A stretch of 64,000 nucleotides of DNA from Candidatus Gastranaerophilales bacterium (GCA_944326685.1 CALVEV010000021.1:1-64000), one strand, 5' to 3'. Positions 8,840-17,736 are shown, counted from the stretch's first letter. Made by a program: numbers and translations. The notes: generated from the letters alone by a model not told the origin.

Positions 8840-9924
8840 TGAAAGAACTCAAAGACTACAAAGAAATTATTCATACATGTTCAAAATGTGGACTTTGCCA
8901 ATCAGTATGTCCAATTTACCTTGAAACAGGGAATGAATGTACTGTTTCTCGAGGTCAATTTATTATGCTTCGAGGAATTATCAAAGGCGAATTAAAAATG
9001 AATAAAAACATAAACAAGTACCTTGATTTATGTTTAAAATGTGGAAAATGTTCTGATTTTTGTCCATCTGATATTGATATTGTAGAAGTAATTTTATCTG
9101 CTAAAGCAGAATATTTTAAAAACTCACTTGAGGGAAAACTTTTGTCAATACTTCAATCAAAGCCAATATTTAATATAGCATTAAATACTGCAAGATTTTT
9201 ATTTGGACATCAAAAGAAATTCAAAAAGAAATTTGATAAAAAAGCCATATACTTTGGTGGATGTATTGAAACAGTATTACCTAAAACATCTGAATACATA
9301 AAATCACTACTAAATAAAATGGAAATAGAAGTTCTAGATACAAAATTCAACTGTTGCGGGCTTCCATTTTTAACTAGCGGAAATATCACAAGATTTGTGG
9401 AACAAGCAAATGAAAATGTGCAAAAGCTTAAAGAGATAGATTTTGATTATTTTATAACAGATTGCGCAAGCTGTGAATGGACTTGGAAAGAATATACCAA
9501 ATACATTGAAGATGAAGAACTTAAATCAAAACTTGAAAAAATTGAATTTAAGTCTATATATGATTTAATTTCAGAAAGCAATATCAAATTTGAATCAAAA
9601 AAATATTGTAAAATCACATACCACCAACCTTGCCACGAAAAAAATGGTGAAAAAGTTATTAACATAATTAAAAATATAGAAAATACCGAATTTGAAGAAC
9701 TTGAAGGTTTCGACAAATGCTGCGGATTTTCAGGATTAATAAAACCTTCTACTTGGAAAATATCAAGTAAAATAATAAATTCTAAAAAAAGAAATCTGAA
9801 AAAAATAAAACCAAATTACATATTAACAACCTGTGTTGGATGTCTTATTACTCTTAGCCTCATTACAAGACTAAAAGCAAGACGACTAATAAAATTTTTA
9901 GACAAAAACTGTAATATAAAATAG
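8839..9924 (+). CDS. GlcF/GlpC-like Fe-S oxidoreductase subunit (two 4Fe-4S, two CCG domains)
   Basis: 361 residues. The N-terminus has two ferredoxin-type motifs (CSKCGLCQSVCP near residue 14 and CLKCGKCSDFCP near residue 60). Two CCG domains follow (GGCIE...NCCGLP near 145-175 and HQPCH...KCCGFSG near 262-300). This is the layout of the glycolate oxidase iron-sulfur subunit GlcF and related lactate, glycerol-3-phosphate and heterodisulfide reductase subunits. No FAD subunit (GlcD-like) is beside it, so its substrate is unknown. Its ATG overlaps the glmU stop, giving translational coupling to an apparently unrelated cell-wall gene. Confidence 0.85.
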   Translation: MKELKDYKEIIHTCSKCGLCQSVCPIYLETGNECTVSRGQFIMLRGIIKGELKMNKNINKYLDLCLKCGKCSDFCPSDIDIVEVILSAKAEYFKNSLEGKLLSILQSKPIFNIALNTARFLFGHQKKFKKKFDKKAIYFGGCIETVLPKTSEYIKSLLNKMEIEVLDTKFNCCGLPFLTSGNITRFVEQANENVQKLKEIDFDYFITDCASCEWTWKEYTKYIEDEELKSKLEKIEFKSIYDLISESNIKFESKKYCKITYHQPCHEKNGEKVINIIKNIENTEFEELEGFDKCCGFSGLIKPSTWKISSKIINSKKRNLKKIKPNYILTTCVGCLITLSLITRLKARRLIKFLDKNCNIK

Positions 9925-9956
9925 TAAATTATTGTTAAGGTTATTTGATTTTAGGC

Positions 9957-9985
9957 TTTAAATAATTATACACAAATTGTATAAT
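9957..9985 (+). promoter_or_regulatory. Promoter for the small gene at 9998, near-leaderless
   Basis: TTTAAA at 9957-9962, a 17-nt spacer and TATAAT at 9980-9985. Transcription would begin about 6 nt before ATG 9998, so the mRNA would be almost leaderless, which agrees with the absence of any Shine-Dalgarno sequence. Confidence 0.5.
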
Positions 9986-9997
9986 GAATGTATAATT

Positions 9998-10225
9998 ATG
10001 AAAATCGTCAAAACACTTAAGGATTGTAAGCTGACGCATAAACAGCAAGTGTTCGCAGGATATATTAAGGATAAAGTAGATTCCTACGTTTGCTACGAAA
10101 CTATCACAAATAAAGCATTTATGCGACAGTACTTCGCACCAGATAATGAATTTTTAATGTATACAACGGCAGTCGCAGCACCGCCGCAAATTTTGCTACA
10201 AAACTATGGATACAAACAAGCATAA
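9998..10225 (+). CDS. Small protein of unknown function (75 aa)
   Basis: ATG 9998 is preferred over the in-frame TTG at 9977, which lies on the promoter -10 region. The product begins MKIVKTLKDCKLTHKQQVFAG and continues with a Tyr/Phe-rich segment (YVCYETITNKAFMRQYF). It has no signal peptide or membrane helix. Isolated transcription unit: its own TATAAT box just upstream and a strong terminator starting right after its stop. Codon use and base composition match the neighbours. Family not recognised. Confidence 0.6.
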   Translation: MKIVKTLKDCKLTHKQQVFAGYIKDKVDSYVCYETITNKAFMRQYFAPDNEFLMYTTAVAAPPQILLQNYGYKQA

Positions 10226-10257
10226 AAAAAGGATTGAGTAAAAACTCAATCCTTTTT
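10226..10257. terminator. Bidirectional terminator
   Basis: AAAAAGGATTGAGT pairs perfectly with ACTCAATCCTTTTT around a 4-nt AAAA loop, with T runs on both strands. It serves both the small plus-strand gene and the convergent ferritin gene. Confidence 0.85.
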
Positions 10258-10276
10258 AATTATAAACTCTAATTTA

Positions 10277-10786
10277 TTAGCCAATAACTGGAGCAACAAA
10301 AGTTCTAGTTGCTAAATCTTTATCTAATAACAATAAAGCATTTGCATCATCTTTAATTAATTGTAATGTTGATAATACCCCACCAACACTTGCTTCTTCT
10401 TCAACTTGTTCTTTTAAGTACCAGTCTAAGAATGATAAAGCAGCTCTATCATGAACTTCTTCTGCAACATCCATTAAGGCATTAATTTTTGAAGTAACTA
10501 ATTCTTCGTGACGTAATACATGTTCAAAAACATCAAGTGGAGAATTCCAATTTGTTTGTGGTTTTTCAATAGCCATTAATTCAACTTTTCCACCACGTTC
10601 GTGAACGTAATCATACATTCCTAATGCATGAGCGTGTTCTTCTTGAACTTGAACATCCATCCAATTTACAAAGCCTTTTAAGTTAAGTCTTTCAAAATAT
10701 CCTTTCATTGAAAGATATAAATATTCAGAATATAATTCTGCATTAATTTGTTCGTTAAAAGCTCTTTCTAATTTTTCACTTATCAT
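10277..10786 (-). CDS. Non-haem ferritin
   Basis: 169 residues, normal for bacterial FtnA-type ferritin. Stores iron as a ferric core within a 24-mer in the cytoplasm. Ferroxidase-centre residues are visible in the four-helix bundle: Glu in NEQINAELYSEYLYL near residue 17, EEHAHA near residue 49-53, and Glu/Gln in WYLKEQVEEE near residue 127. It lies 27 bp downstream of the YebC gene on the same strand, so the two may be cotranscribed, though a good ribosome site precedes it. No clear Fur box was identified. Confidence 0.93.
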   Translation of the reverse strand: MISEKLERAFNEQINAELYSEYLYLSMKGYFERLNLKGFVNWMDVQVQEEHAHALGMYDYVHERGGKVELMAIEKPQTNWNSPLDVFEHVLRHEELVTSKINALMDVAEEVHDRAALSFLDWYLKEQVEEEASVGGVLSTLQLIKDDANALLLLDKDLATRTFVAPVIG

Positions 10787-10813
10787 AATAACCTTCTTTC
10801 TTTTATAGATTAT

Positions 10814-11563
10814 TTAATAATCCAATTTTTCCATCAATTCATCTGAAATATCAAAATTCATATAAACATTTTGAACATCATCATGTTCTTCTAATCTACT
10901 CAATAATCTTAATATATTCGTAGCAGTTTTTTCATCAGTAACTTCGATAGTATTTTGCGGAATTCTCACGAATTCAGCTGTTTCTGATTTAAAACCTTCT
11001 TTTTCTAAACCTTCAGTTATTGCTTGAAGATTAGGAACAGATGTCATAACGTTATAAGATTCTTCTTCTTCAACGATATCTTCAGCATCAAGATTAATTG
11101 CAGCTTCAAATAAAGCATCATAATCAACAGTCTTAGGGAATGTTATGCAACCTTTTTTATCAAACATCCAACCTACACAACCTGTTTCACCAAGGTTTCC
11201 ATTGAATTTTGTAAAGAAACTTCTAACATCACCTGCAGTTCTATTTTTGTTATCTGTCATTGCTTCTACAACTACAGCAACACCACCAGCTGCATAACCT
11301 TCATATATTAATTCTTCATAATTATCTGTATTATTTTTTCCTGAACCTTTATCTATTGCTCTTTTAATATTATCATTTGGAAGTCCTGCTGCTTTAGCCT
11401 TTTCAATAGCAGTTCTTAATCTAAAATTACCTGCAGGATCAGGACCACCCAATTTTGCAGCAACGATTAATTCTCTTGAAAACTTTTGGAATTCAGCAGC
11501 TCTTGCTGAATCTGTTTTTGCTTTTTTATGTTTGATTGTTGACCACTTTGAATGTCCGCTCAT
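10814..11563 (-). CDS. YebC/PmpR family protein
   Basis: 249 residues, the usual length. The start MSGHSKWSTIKHKKAKTDSA is the family signature, followed by PNDNIKRAIDKGSG and the YEGYAAGGVAVVVEAMTDNKNRT block. YebC proteins are described as transcription regulators and, more recently, as ribosome-associated factors helping translation of difficult sequences (TACO1 in mitochondria); the sequence does not decide between these. Ribosome site GGAGATA precedes ATG 11563. Confidence 0.95.
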   Translation of the reverse strand: MSGHSKWSTIKHKKAKTDSARAAEFQKFSRELIVAAKLGGPDPAGNFRLRTAIEKAKAAGLPNDNIKRAIDKGSGKNNTDNYEELIYEGYAAGGVAVVVEAMTDNKNRTAGDVRSFFTKFNGNLGETGCVGWMFDKKGCITFPKTVDYDALFEAAINLDAEDIVEEEESYNVMTSVPNLQAITEGLEKEGFKSETAEFVRIPQNTIEVTDEKTATNILRLLSRLEEHDDVQNVYMNFDISDELMEKLDY

Positions 11564-11725
11564 AAATTATCTCCATATATTGTCTATGATTACATAATAA
11601 CAAAAAAAAGATATTGATTAAAGCAAACTCAAATATAAACTTTTGTAACATTAAATTAAATTATCCTAAAGTTTTCTTTAAACTAACCGTAAATCCATGT
11701 GTATCGAAATAAATGGAGTAATATT

Positions 11726-12250
11726 ATGGCAATCGGTGGAATAGGTGGTAACGAACCAATAAAAGAAGTCAAAGGACCACAAAGTAATAATGAAGTCATA
11801 ACTCGTAATCAGGTTTCACCTAAACAGATAAGTATATTTAATAAATGTGATACAGATGGAAATGGCAAACTTGAAGGAGCTGAAGTTCCAACTTTCTGGC
11901 AAAAAGTTCAACAATGGATAAGTGGAACTAATGGAAATAATAAGACTGAAGGAGTTAATGGCAACCAAAATGATGTTAATGATTTAACTAACCAAACTAA
12001 TATAAATGTAAATGAAGCATTTAATGAAGATGGTTCTTATCGTTCAGACGTAAATGTTGATGAACGTGGCAATAAAACTATAAGGTCAGGTAAGGATACT
12101 TTATACGTTTCTTCTGATGGAAATCAACTTAAAGTGACCAATACTGATGGTAAAACTGCAGAACTTGTTAAAACAGGTAACGGATACGAATTTAAAGATG
12201 AAGATGGTAAACTATATAAGTTTGACCAAGATATGAATCTTTTAAATTAG
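11726..12250 (+). CDS. EF-hand-containing protein of unknown function
   Basis: ATG 11726 has GGAG 7 nt upstream; the in-frame codon at 11699 lacks a site. 174 residues. One canonical EF-hand loop, DTDGNGKLEGAE, lies near residue 47 within FNKCDTDGNGKLEG, suggesting calcium binding. The middle is Asn/Thr-rich and low complexity. The C-terminal 60 residues are short beta-like repeats built on xxDGN/xxDGK turns (SSDGNQLKV, NTDGKTAEL, DEDGKLYKF). It begins MAIGGIGGNEPIKEVKG with no signal peptide. Single gene with no operon partner. Function unknown. Confidence 0.75.
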   Translation: MAIGGIGGNEPIKEVKGPQSNNEVITRNQVSPKQISIFNKCDTDGNGKLEGAEVPTFWQKVQQWISGTNGNNKTEGVNGNQNDVNDLTNQTNINVNEAFNEDGSYRSDVNVDERGNKTIRSGKDTLYVSSDGNQLKVTNTDGKTAELVKTGNGYEFKDEDGKLYKFDQDMNLLN

Positions 12251-12376
12251 TATTTATTCAAGAATTGATTAAAATTAAAAGAGAGTTTTCTAATAAGAAG
12301 AGTTGAGCTTTTCTTGTATTTTTAAAGATTGATATTATATTGTCGTAACCTCTTGTATAATCAAGCGAGGTTTTAA

Positions 12377-12550
12377 ATGGCTAGAATTATAGAAAGTTCT
12401 TCAGGTGGTAGAAGATTAATTAAACTATCAACAGCAGACGTAATATCTGTTGTACAAGAATATCAACAACTTGTACATAACAATAGATGTTACGAAGATA
12501 TTTATTCTATTTTAAATGACAAAGTTATTTTTTTACCTGAAGAAGGGTAA
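12377..12550 (+). CDS. Small protein of unknown function (57 aa)
   Basis: ATG 12377, stop TAA 12548-12550. A ribosome site (GCGAGG) lies about 7 nt upstream and a TATAAT box at about 12355. The product starts MARIIESSSGGRRLIKLST and ends NDKVIFLPEEG. It reads as a small alpha/beta protein, with no membrane segment. A strong terminator follows directly, so it is a complete one-gene unit. Family not recognised; flanked by the EF-hand gene and a convergent vWA gene. Confidence 0.65.
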   Translation: MARIIESSSGGRRLIKLSTADVISVVQEYQQLVHNNRCYEDIYSILNDKVIFLPEEG

Positions 12551-12554
12551 ACGG

Positions 12555-12582
12555 TTTTGACAGAGATTATTCTCTGTCAAAA
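12555..12582. terminator. Bidirectional terminator
   Basis: TTTTGACAGAGA pairs perfectly with TCTCTGTCAAAA around a TTAT loop. It lies between the convergent 57-residue gene and the vWA gene. Confidence 0.8.
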
Positions 12583-12590
12583 TCTTATAC

Positions 12591-13301
12591 CTATCTAACA
12601 ATCGTTGCATTAACCTGTTTTTTAGAATTCATTGATCTTTCTAATACATTCATTAATTGTGCTTCTGTATCAACATTGTACAGCTTTCCACTAGTTACAT
12701 TTGCAGTACAAGTAAGTTGATCTAAATCATCGTGATTTTTTATATTTATTGCAATCACATCTATTTTAATGTCTCTTCTAGTCTTTATTAAATTCATAAC
12801 ATATTCACAAGGACTCTCATCACAATTTTCACCCCCATCAGTTACTAACACAATATGTTTTGGGGTTCTATTTTGAGGAAAGTCATTCTCAATAGTTTCT
12901 TTTAATGAATATGTAATCGGTGTCATTCCTCTTGGACGATATTTACTTAACACATCAGGGATAATATCTCTATTATATTTATTTATTCCCTCAATCATAT
13001 TGGAGGCTCTACAAGCATCATAATTTGTAAAGCCCCATCTGTGCCCATATACCCTGACACCTACTGGAACTTCATCAGGAATTTGGGTGACTAAACTATC
13101 AAAACAACGTCTTAATATATTGAATTTTGTTTCTCCTTCAATTCTTTCATTCATACTATTAGAATAATCAAGAATAAAAACAGTTGGAATATCTCCTCTT
13201 AAATTTGCACCTAAAGAATTATGGTAATCATAAACCCTATAGGCTTCTTGTGCCATACAAGAAAGTGAAAAAAATATAAAACTTATTAATAACCATCTCA
13301 T
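12591..13301 (-). CDS. Exported von Willebrand factor A domain protein
   Basis: 236 residues. Residues 1-18 form a signal peptide (LLISFIFFSLSCMAQ). A Cys at position 15 (LSCMAQ) is not an ideal lipobox, so periplasmic or surface location is likely but the anchoring is unsure. The vWA fold from about residue 35 carries a complete MIDAS metal site: DYSNS (DxSxS), Thr in RPRGMTPITYS, and Asp in VTDGGEN. Six Cys residues in the mature part could form disulfides. Many such proteins are adhesins or assembly factors; nothing here fixes the role. No strong ribosome site is visible. Confidence 0.85.
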   Translation of the reverse strand: MRWLLISFIFFSLSCMAQEAYRVYDYHNSLGANLRGDIPTVFILDYSNSMNERIEGETKFNILRRCFDSLVTQIPDEVPVGVRVYGHRWGFTNYDACRASNMIEGINKYNRDIIPDVLSKYRPRGMTPITYSLKETIENDFPQNRTPKHIVLVTDGGENCDESPCEYVMNLIKTRRDIKIDVIAINIKNHDDLDQLTCTANVTSGKLYNVDTEAQLMNVLERSMNSKKQVNATIVR

Positions 13302-13404
13302 AATTTAATTTTATGCCTAATTTATATTGAATAATTCCCTATTTGACGAATATTTTTAGTTGCAATATCATTAACATGCTAGCCAATATTATTAAGGATA
13401 AATT

Positions 13405-14646
13405 ATGAATATAGAAACTGAACAAAAATTTAAAGAAACTGAAAAATTATTACAAAAAGAATTTGAATATATTGAAGATATAAGAGATTTCAATCAAGAA
13501 AAAGTGCTAAAAGCATTTATCGATAATAAAGTCGCACCAGAACATTTTTATACAGTATCAGGCTATGGACACGATGATTTAGGGAAAGAAATTCTTGATA
13601 ATGTTTTTGCACAAGTGTTCAAAACCGAAAAAGCAATTGTAAGAAATCACTTTGTATCAGGAACACATTCAATCGCTTGTGCGTTATTTGGAAACCTAAG
13701 ACACGGAGACAAACTTGTTTCAGTTACGGGAACACCTTACGATACAATGCTTGAAGTTATAGGAAAAGTTGAAGGTCGTGAAGAAATAAGACCTGAATCT
13801 TTAATGGGACACGGAGTTTTATATGATGAAGTTCCACTTAAAGAAGACGGAACAGTAGATTTTGAAGGAATTGCAAATAAAATTGATGAAACAGTTACAA
13901 TGGTAGAAATCCAACGTTCAAGAGGATATTCATTAAGACCATCAGTAAACATTGAAACAATCAAAAAAATCTGTGAAATAGTAAAATCTAAAAATCCAAA
14001 CTGTATTTGTTTTGTAGATAATTGCTATGGAGAATTTGTAGAAAAACAAGAGCCACTAGAAGTTGGAGCTGATTTAATTGCTGGTTCATTAATTAAAAAT
14101 CCAGGTGGTGGTATTGTTGAAACAGGTGGTTATATTGCAGGAAAAGAAAAATATGTAGAACAGGCAGCAATGAGATTAACTGCCCCTGGAATCGGTTCAG
14201 AAGGCGGAGCAATGCTAAATCAACTAAGATTAATATTCCAAGGCCTATTTATGGCACCATCTATTGTTGCAGACGCTGTAAAAGGAGCCGTTCTTGCAGC
14301 TAAAATATTTGAGGACATAGGATACAAATCTACTCCTAAATACAACGAACATAGAACAGATTTAATTCAAACAATAGAATTTGGAAAACCAGAGCCATTG
14401 GAAATATTCTGCAGAAAAATTCAACACTTATCACCAATTAATTCTCATGTAACTCCAATCCCTGATGATGTTCCAGGATATGAAGATAAACTTATAATGG
14501 CAGGCGGAACATTTATTGAAGGTTCAACCATTGAACTATCAGCAGATGGACCTATGAGAGCTCCTTATGCAGTTTATATGCAAGGAGGATTAAATTATTC
14601 ACACGTTAAATATGTACTAAAAAATATTTATGAGGATGTTAAATAA
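13405..14646 (+). CDS. Methionine gamma-lyase family (aluminium-resistance-type) PLP enzyme
   Basis: 413 residues, the usual length for this Cys/Met-metabolism-type PLP family often annotated as aluminium resistance protein. Fold type I features: FVSGTHSIACALFG in the cofactor-phosphate region, VDNCYGEFVE with the ring-stacking Asp near residue 209, and GSLIKNPGGGI with the probable Schiff-base Lys near residue 229. The true substrate is unproven in the family. Ribosome site AAGGA precedes ATG 13405. The dut gene overlaps its stop by 1 bp. Confidence 0.88.
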   Translation: MNIETEQKFKETEKLLQKEFEYIEDIRDFNQEKVLKAFIDNKVAPEHFYTVSGYGHDDLGKEILDNVFAQVFKTEKAIVRNHFVSGTHSIACALFGNLRHGDKLVSVTGTPYDTMLEVIGKVEGREEIRPESLMGHGVLYDEVPLKEDGTVDFEGIANKIDETVTMVEIQRSRGYSLRPSVNIETIKKICEIVKSKNPNCICFVDNCYGEFVEKQEPLEVGADLIAGSLIKNPGGGIVETGGYIAGKEKYVEQAAMRLTAPGIGSEGGAMLNQLRLIFQGLFMAPSIVADAVKGAVLAAKIFEDIGYKSTPKYNEHRTDLIQTIEFGKPEPLEIFCRKIQHLSPINSHVTPIPDDVPGYEDKLIMAGGTFIEGSTIELSADGPMRAPYAVYMQGGLNYSHVKYVLKNIYEDVK

Positions 14647-15086
14647 TGACAATTTTAAAAATAAAAAGATTAGCACATAATAAAATTTTACCTGAATATA
14701 AAACAGAAGGTGCTGCAGGTATGGACTTATCAGCAGCAATCGAACAACCTATAACATTAAAGCCACTAGAAAGAACTTTAGTTCCAACAGGTATAAAAAT
14801 TGAACTTGAGCACGGCTACGAAGCACAAGTAAGACCACGTTCAGGATTATCAATTAAACACGGAATTACACTAATTAATTGTATAGGAACAATAGATGAA
14901 GATTATAGAGGAGAACTTTGTGTTCCTGTTGTAAATTTATCAAATGAAGAATATACAATCCAACCACAAGAAAGAATTGCTCAAATGGTAATTGCAAGAG
15001 TTGAACAAGCAAAAATTGAAGTCGTTACAGAACTTTCAGACACAGAACGTGGAGAAGGTGGTTTCGGATCAACTGGTAAAAATTAA
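14646..15086 (+). CDS. dut: dUTP diphosphatase (trimeric dUTPase)
   Basis: 146 residues, typical. Hydrolyses dUTP to dUMP, keeping uracil out of DNA and feeding thymidylate synthesis. All five motifs are present in order: AGMDLSA, PRSGLS, GTIDEDYRGEL, RIAQMVI and the C-terminal RGEGGFGSTG lid. Its ATG shares bases with the stop of the PLP enzyme gene, so the two are translationally coupled. A strong terminator follows. Confidence 0.97.
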   Translation: MTILKIKRLAHNKILPEYKTEGAAGMDLSAAIEQPITLKPLERTLVPTGIKIELEHGYEAQVRPRSGLSIKHGITLINCIGTIDEDYRGELCVPVVNLSNEEYTIQPQERIAQMVIARVEQAKIEVVTELSDTERGEGGFGSTGKN

Positions 15087-15095
15087 AATACACAC

Positions 15096-15133
15096 AAAAA
15101 GAAAGCCTCTGAAATAACAGAGGCTTTCTTTTT
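15096..15133. terminator. Bidirectional terminator
   Basis: AAAAAGAAAGCCTCTG and its complement flank a 6-nt loop, with a long T run on the plus strand and a T run on the minus strand. It separates dut from the convergent SLH gene. Confidence 0.88.
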
Positions 15134-15147
15134 ATTTGATTAAATTA

Positions 15148-16431
15148 TTATTTCGCAATTGATGCATCATCCATTAATAAAATCATTACTTGTTCGCCTT
15201 CTTTAGCTTTATAATTCAATCCAGGAGTTAATAATCCAACAATTAAACCAACACCGCAACCAACAGGGATACCAATTGCTAGACCTGTTCCAATGGCTGC
15301 ATGAGTTGGGATAAATGCAAACCCAACACCAGCTCCTGCTCCTACTATACCCAATGAAATAGTAGATAATGCGACTTTACCTGTTGTCATCCAAGGACCT
15401 TCTTTTAAAGCATTATCTTTAGTGAATGGACGAGCTTTTATATCATAAGCCTTGCCATCAGGCATTACTATTTGTTTGTATAATAAATGTACTCTTGCAT
15501 TTTTATTAAATTTCTTTGGAGGAACAATTTTTGTTACCTCCGCAACCAATTTTGTATTAGCAGGTAATAACATTGATCCTTCATCTGTATATAAGGCTTC
15601 TGGTAAAACAAAGTTTACAATATCTCCTGCAGAATGTTTTTTAGATTCAAACTTAGAATCAAAACATACTGCTAAAACATTACCTTGATTAATAACTTTT
15701 CTTAGATTTGTTATTTGAACAGTATTATTTGGAGCTTTTTTACTAACACTTAAGTGTTCTATTCCTAATACATCTTCCTTTGGAGCTATATATTGAGGTT
15801 TTACAGTACATAATTTATCTTTTAATTTTGCTAATAATACCGCACCTTCTGCTCTTGTTAGATTTCTATTTGGCTCTAACATAGATTCATCAGGGTAGTT
15901 TACATAAATTCCATAATTAATAGATTTGGCATAAGGTAGTTTTGCCCAATTTGGAATAGTATTTTTGTCTGTAAATTGATTTAATATAGAACAATCTACA
16001 TATTTATCTTTTGTTATATGACTTATAACAGATGTTGTTTCTGAACGCAACATAGAATTGTTTGGTTTAAAAGTCTTATCAGGATAACCATATACCAATC
16101 CTAATTGTTGTGAACGTAAAATATCATTATAATAAGCATTTGATTCTGTTACATCTTCAAATGAATTTTTAATATTCACATCTAAATTATTATTAGATAG
16201 TACTTTCAATAATGCATGTACAAATTCAACCCTAGTCATTGATTTATCAGGATTGAAATTGCCATCATCATCTGTGAACATAATTCCTTCTGATACAACA
16301 GTTTCAATCTGTTCTTTTGCCCAATAATCTTTTTGAATATCCTTGATATTATTGCTAGTAACAGCTAGTGCAGGGGGAACATTTAACCCTAACATACAAC
16401 TTACAAGGAATGCTGACATAATCTTTTTCAT
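15148..16431 (-). CDS. SLH-domain envelope protein with glycine-zipper segment (paralogue A)
   Basis: 427 residues. A signal peptide (to about residue 23, ending PALAV) is followed by three S-layer homology repeats (about 27-205: DIQKDYWAKEQIETVVSEG, LRSQQLGLVYGYPDKTFKP, LEPNRNLTRAEGAVLLAKL). A C-terminal beta-rich domain (from about 250) has GDIVNFVLPEALYTDEGS and LLPANTKLVAEVTK, the style seen in VirB10/TrbI-like and porin-associated domains. Residues about 360-405 form a Gly/Ala-rich glycine-zipper stretch likely to insert in a membrane. SLH repeats usually bind cell-wall polysaccharide and, in cyanobacteria, tie the outer membrane to the wall. A shorter paralogue lies directly upstream. 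Confidence 0.85.
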   Translation of the reverse strand: MKKIMSAFLVSCMLGLNVPPALAVTSNNIKDIQKDYWAKEQIETVVSEGIMFTDDDGNFNPDKSMTRVEFVHALLKVLSNNNLDVNIKNSFEDVTESNAYYNDILRSQQLGLVYGYPDKTFKPNNSMLRSETTSVISHITKDKYVDCSILNQFTDKNTIPNWAKLPYAKSINYGIYVNYPDESMLEPNRNLTRAEGAVLLAKLKDKLCTVKPQYIAPKEDVLGIEHLSVSKKAPNNTVQITNLRKVINQGNVLAVCFDSKFESKKHSAGDIVNFVLPEALYTDEGSMLLPANTKLVAEVTKIVPPKKFNKNARVHLLYKQIVMPDGKAYDIKARPFTKDNALKEGPWMTTGKVALSTISLGIVGAGAGVGFAFIPTHAAIGTGLAIGIPVGCGVGLIVGLLTPGLNYKAKEGEQVMILLMDDASIAK

Positions 16432-16529
16432 CGATATATCCCTCTTTTCTTTTTTATATTAATTAACATTGGATTCTTAATTCAAATTTCATACAAAGTA
16501 TATATTATTTTTCTAAATTTTGCAACAAT

Positions 16530-16555
16530 AAAAAAGAGCCTTTCGGCTCTTTTTT
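16530..16555. terminator. Terminator after SLH paralogue B
   Basis: AAAAAAGAGCC, loop TTTC, GGCTCTTTTTT. The stem has A/T tracts on both sides, so it could work in either direction. It lies just downstream of the minus-strand SLH gene at 16561 and makes the two paralogues separate transcription units. Confidence 0.85.
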
Positions 16556-16560
16556 AGTTT

Positions 16561-17736
16561 CTATTTTCCCATTTTTTCAGGATTTATTAGTGATAAATCT
16601 TCAGATAAGAGAATATTTATTGTTTCACCTTTCTTAGATTTATAATTCAAGCCTTTGCTAAATGCACCAATTATTGAAGCATATTTTAAACCATTTAACC
16701 AATTACTTTCTTTTAAAGCACTATCTTTATTAAATGTTTTAGCCGAAATATTATAATTAGTTCCATCAGGTAAAGTAATTTGCTTGTATTCTAAAAATAC
16801 TTTAGCACAATGGTTATATATTCTTGGTTGTTCTACCATAGTAACCTCAGCTGTTAATTTAGAACCTTGCGGAATTAATGTCGAACCTTCATCTGTTTTT
16901 ATTGCTTCGTTGAAAATAAAGTAAACGACGTCACCTTCTTTAGCTGTTTTTGATTCAAACGCAGACTCAAAAGAGATAGGAAAGGCATTTCCTTGTAATA
17001 TTATTTGTCTTTGATTAGTTATATTAACTTTATTTTCTTGAGGATTTTTAACCATATTAATATGTTCTACAGAAAGAAGTTCTTCTTTTGGTGGAATATA
17101 TTGAGGTTTAACAAGAGATAATTTATCTTTTAATCTTGTTAATAAAACAGCAGTTTCTGCTCTTGTAATATTTCTATTAGGTTCAAGTTTATTTTCGTCA
17201 GGGTGATTTATATAAATACCATAATTAATAGATTTAGCATAAGGAATTTTTGCCCAAGACGGAATATCATTTTTATCAGAATATTTATCCAAAATCGCAC
17301 AATCAATATACTTATCTTTTGTTATGTGGCTAATTACAGAAGTTGTTTCTGACTTTAACATAGTCTTTTGAGGTTGAAATGTTCCATCAGGATAACCATA
17401 AACCAAACCCAATTGTTCAGAACGTAATACATCATTAAAAAACTCTTGTTTATCATTTATGTCAGAAAAATTGTTTTTGATATTAACATCTAAATTATCA
17501 TTAGATAATATTTTTAATAAAGCAGACACAAATTCAATCCTAGAAACTGGTTTATCAGGATTAAAATTACCTTCTGCATCAGTTTGCATAATACCATCAG
17601 ATATGACAGCTTCAACTTGTTGTTTAGCCCAAAAATCAGCAGGGATATCTTTAATTGCATTAGAATTTTCTTCTGCATTAACTGCAGAAAAAGATACAAA
17701 ACAAGAGAGTAATAAAGCAGCTAATATTTTTTTCAT
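16561..17736 (-). CDS. SLH-domain envelope protein (paralogue B)
   Basis: 391 residues: signal peptide to about residue 21, three SLH repeats (DIPADFWAKQQVEAVISDG, LRSEQLGLVYGYPDGTFQP, LEPNRNITRAETAVLLTRL) and the same C-terminal beta domain (DVVYFIFNEAIKTDEGS, LIPQGSKLTAEVTM). It aligns with paralogue A over nearly its whole length but lacks the roughly 40-residue glycine-zipper insert, going from LNGLKYASIIGAF straight to SKGLNYKSKKGE. It ends with a short Lys/Pro tail. The pair arose by tandem duplication. It may be the soluble or peripheral counterpart of A. Confidence 0.85.
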   Translation of the reverse strand: MKKILAALLLSCFVSFSAVNAEENSNAIKDIPADFWAKQQVEAVISDGIMQTDAEGNFNPDKPVSRIEFVSALLKILSNDNLDVNIKNNFSDINDKQEFFNDVLRSEQLGLVYGYPDGTFQPQKTMLKSETTSVISHITKDKYIDCAILDKYSDKNDIPSWAKIPYAKSINYGIYINHPDENKLEPNRNITRAETAVLLTRLKDKLSLVKPQYIPPKEELLSVEHINMVKNPQENKVNITNQRQIILQGNAFPISFESAFESKTAKEGDVVYFIFNEAIKTDEGSTLIPQGSKLTAEVTMVEQPRIYNHCAKVFLEYKQITLPDGTNYNISAKTFNKDSALKESNWLNGLKYASIIGAFSKGLNYKSKKGETINILLSEDLSLINPEKMGK

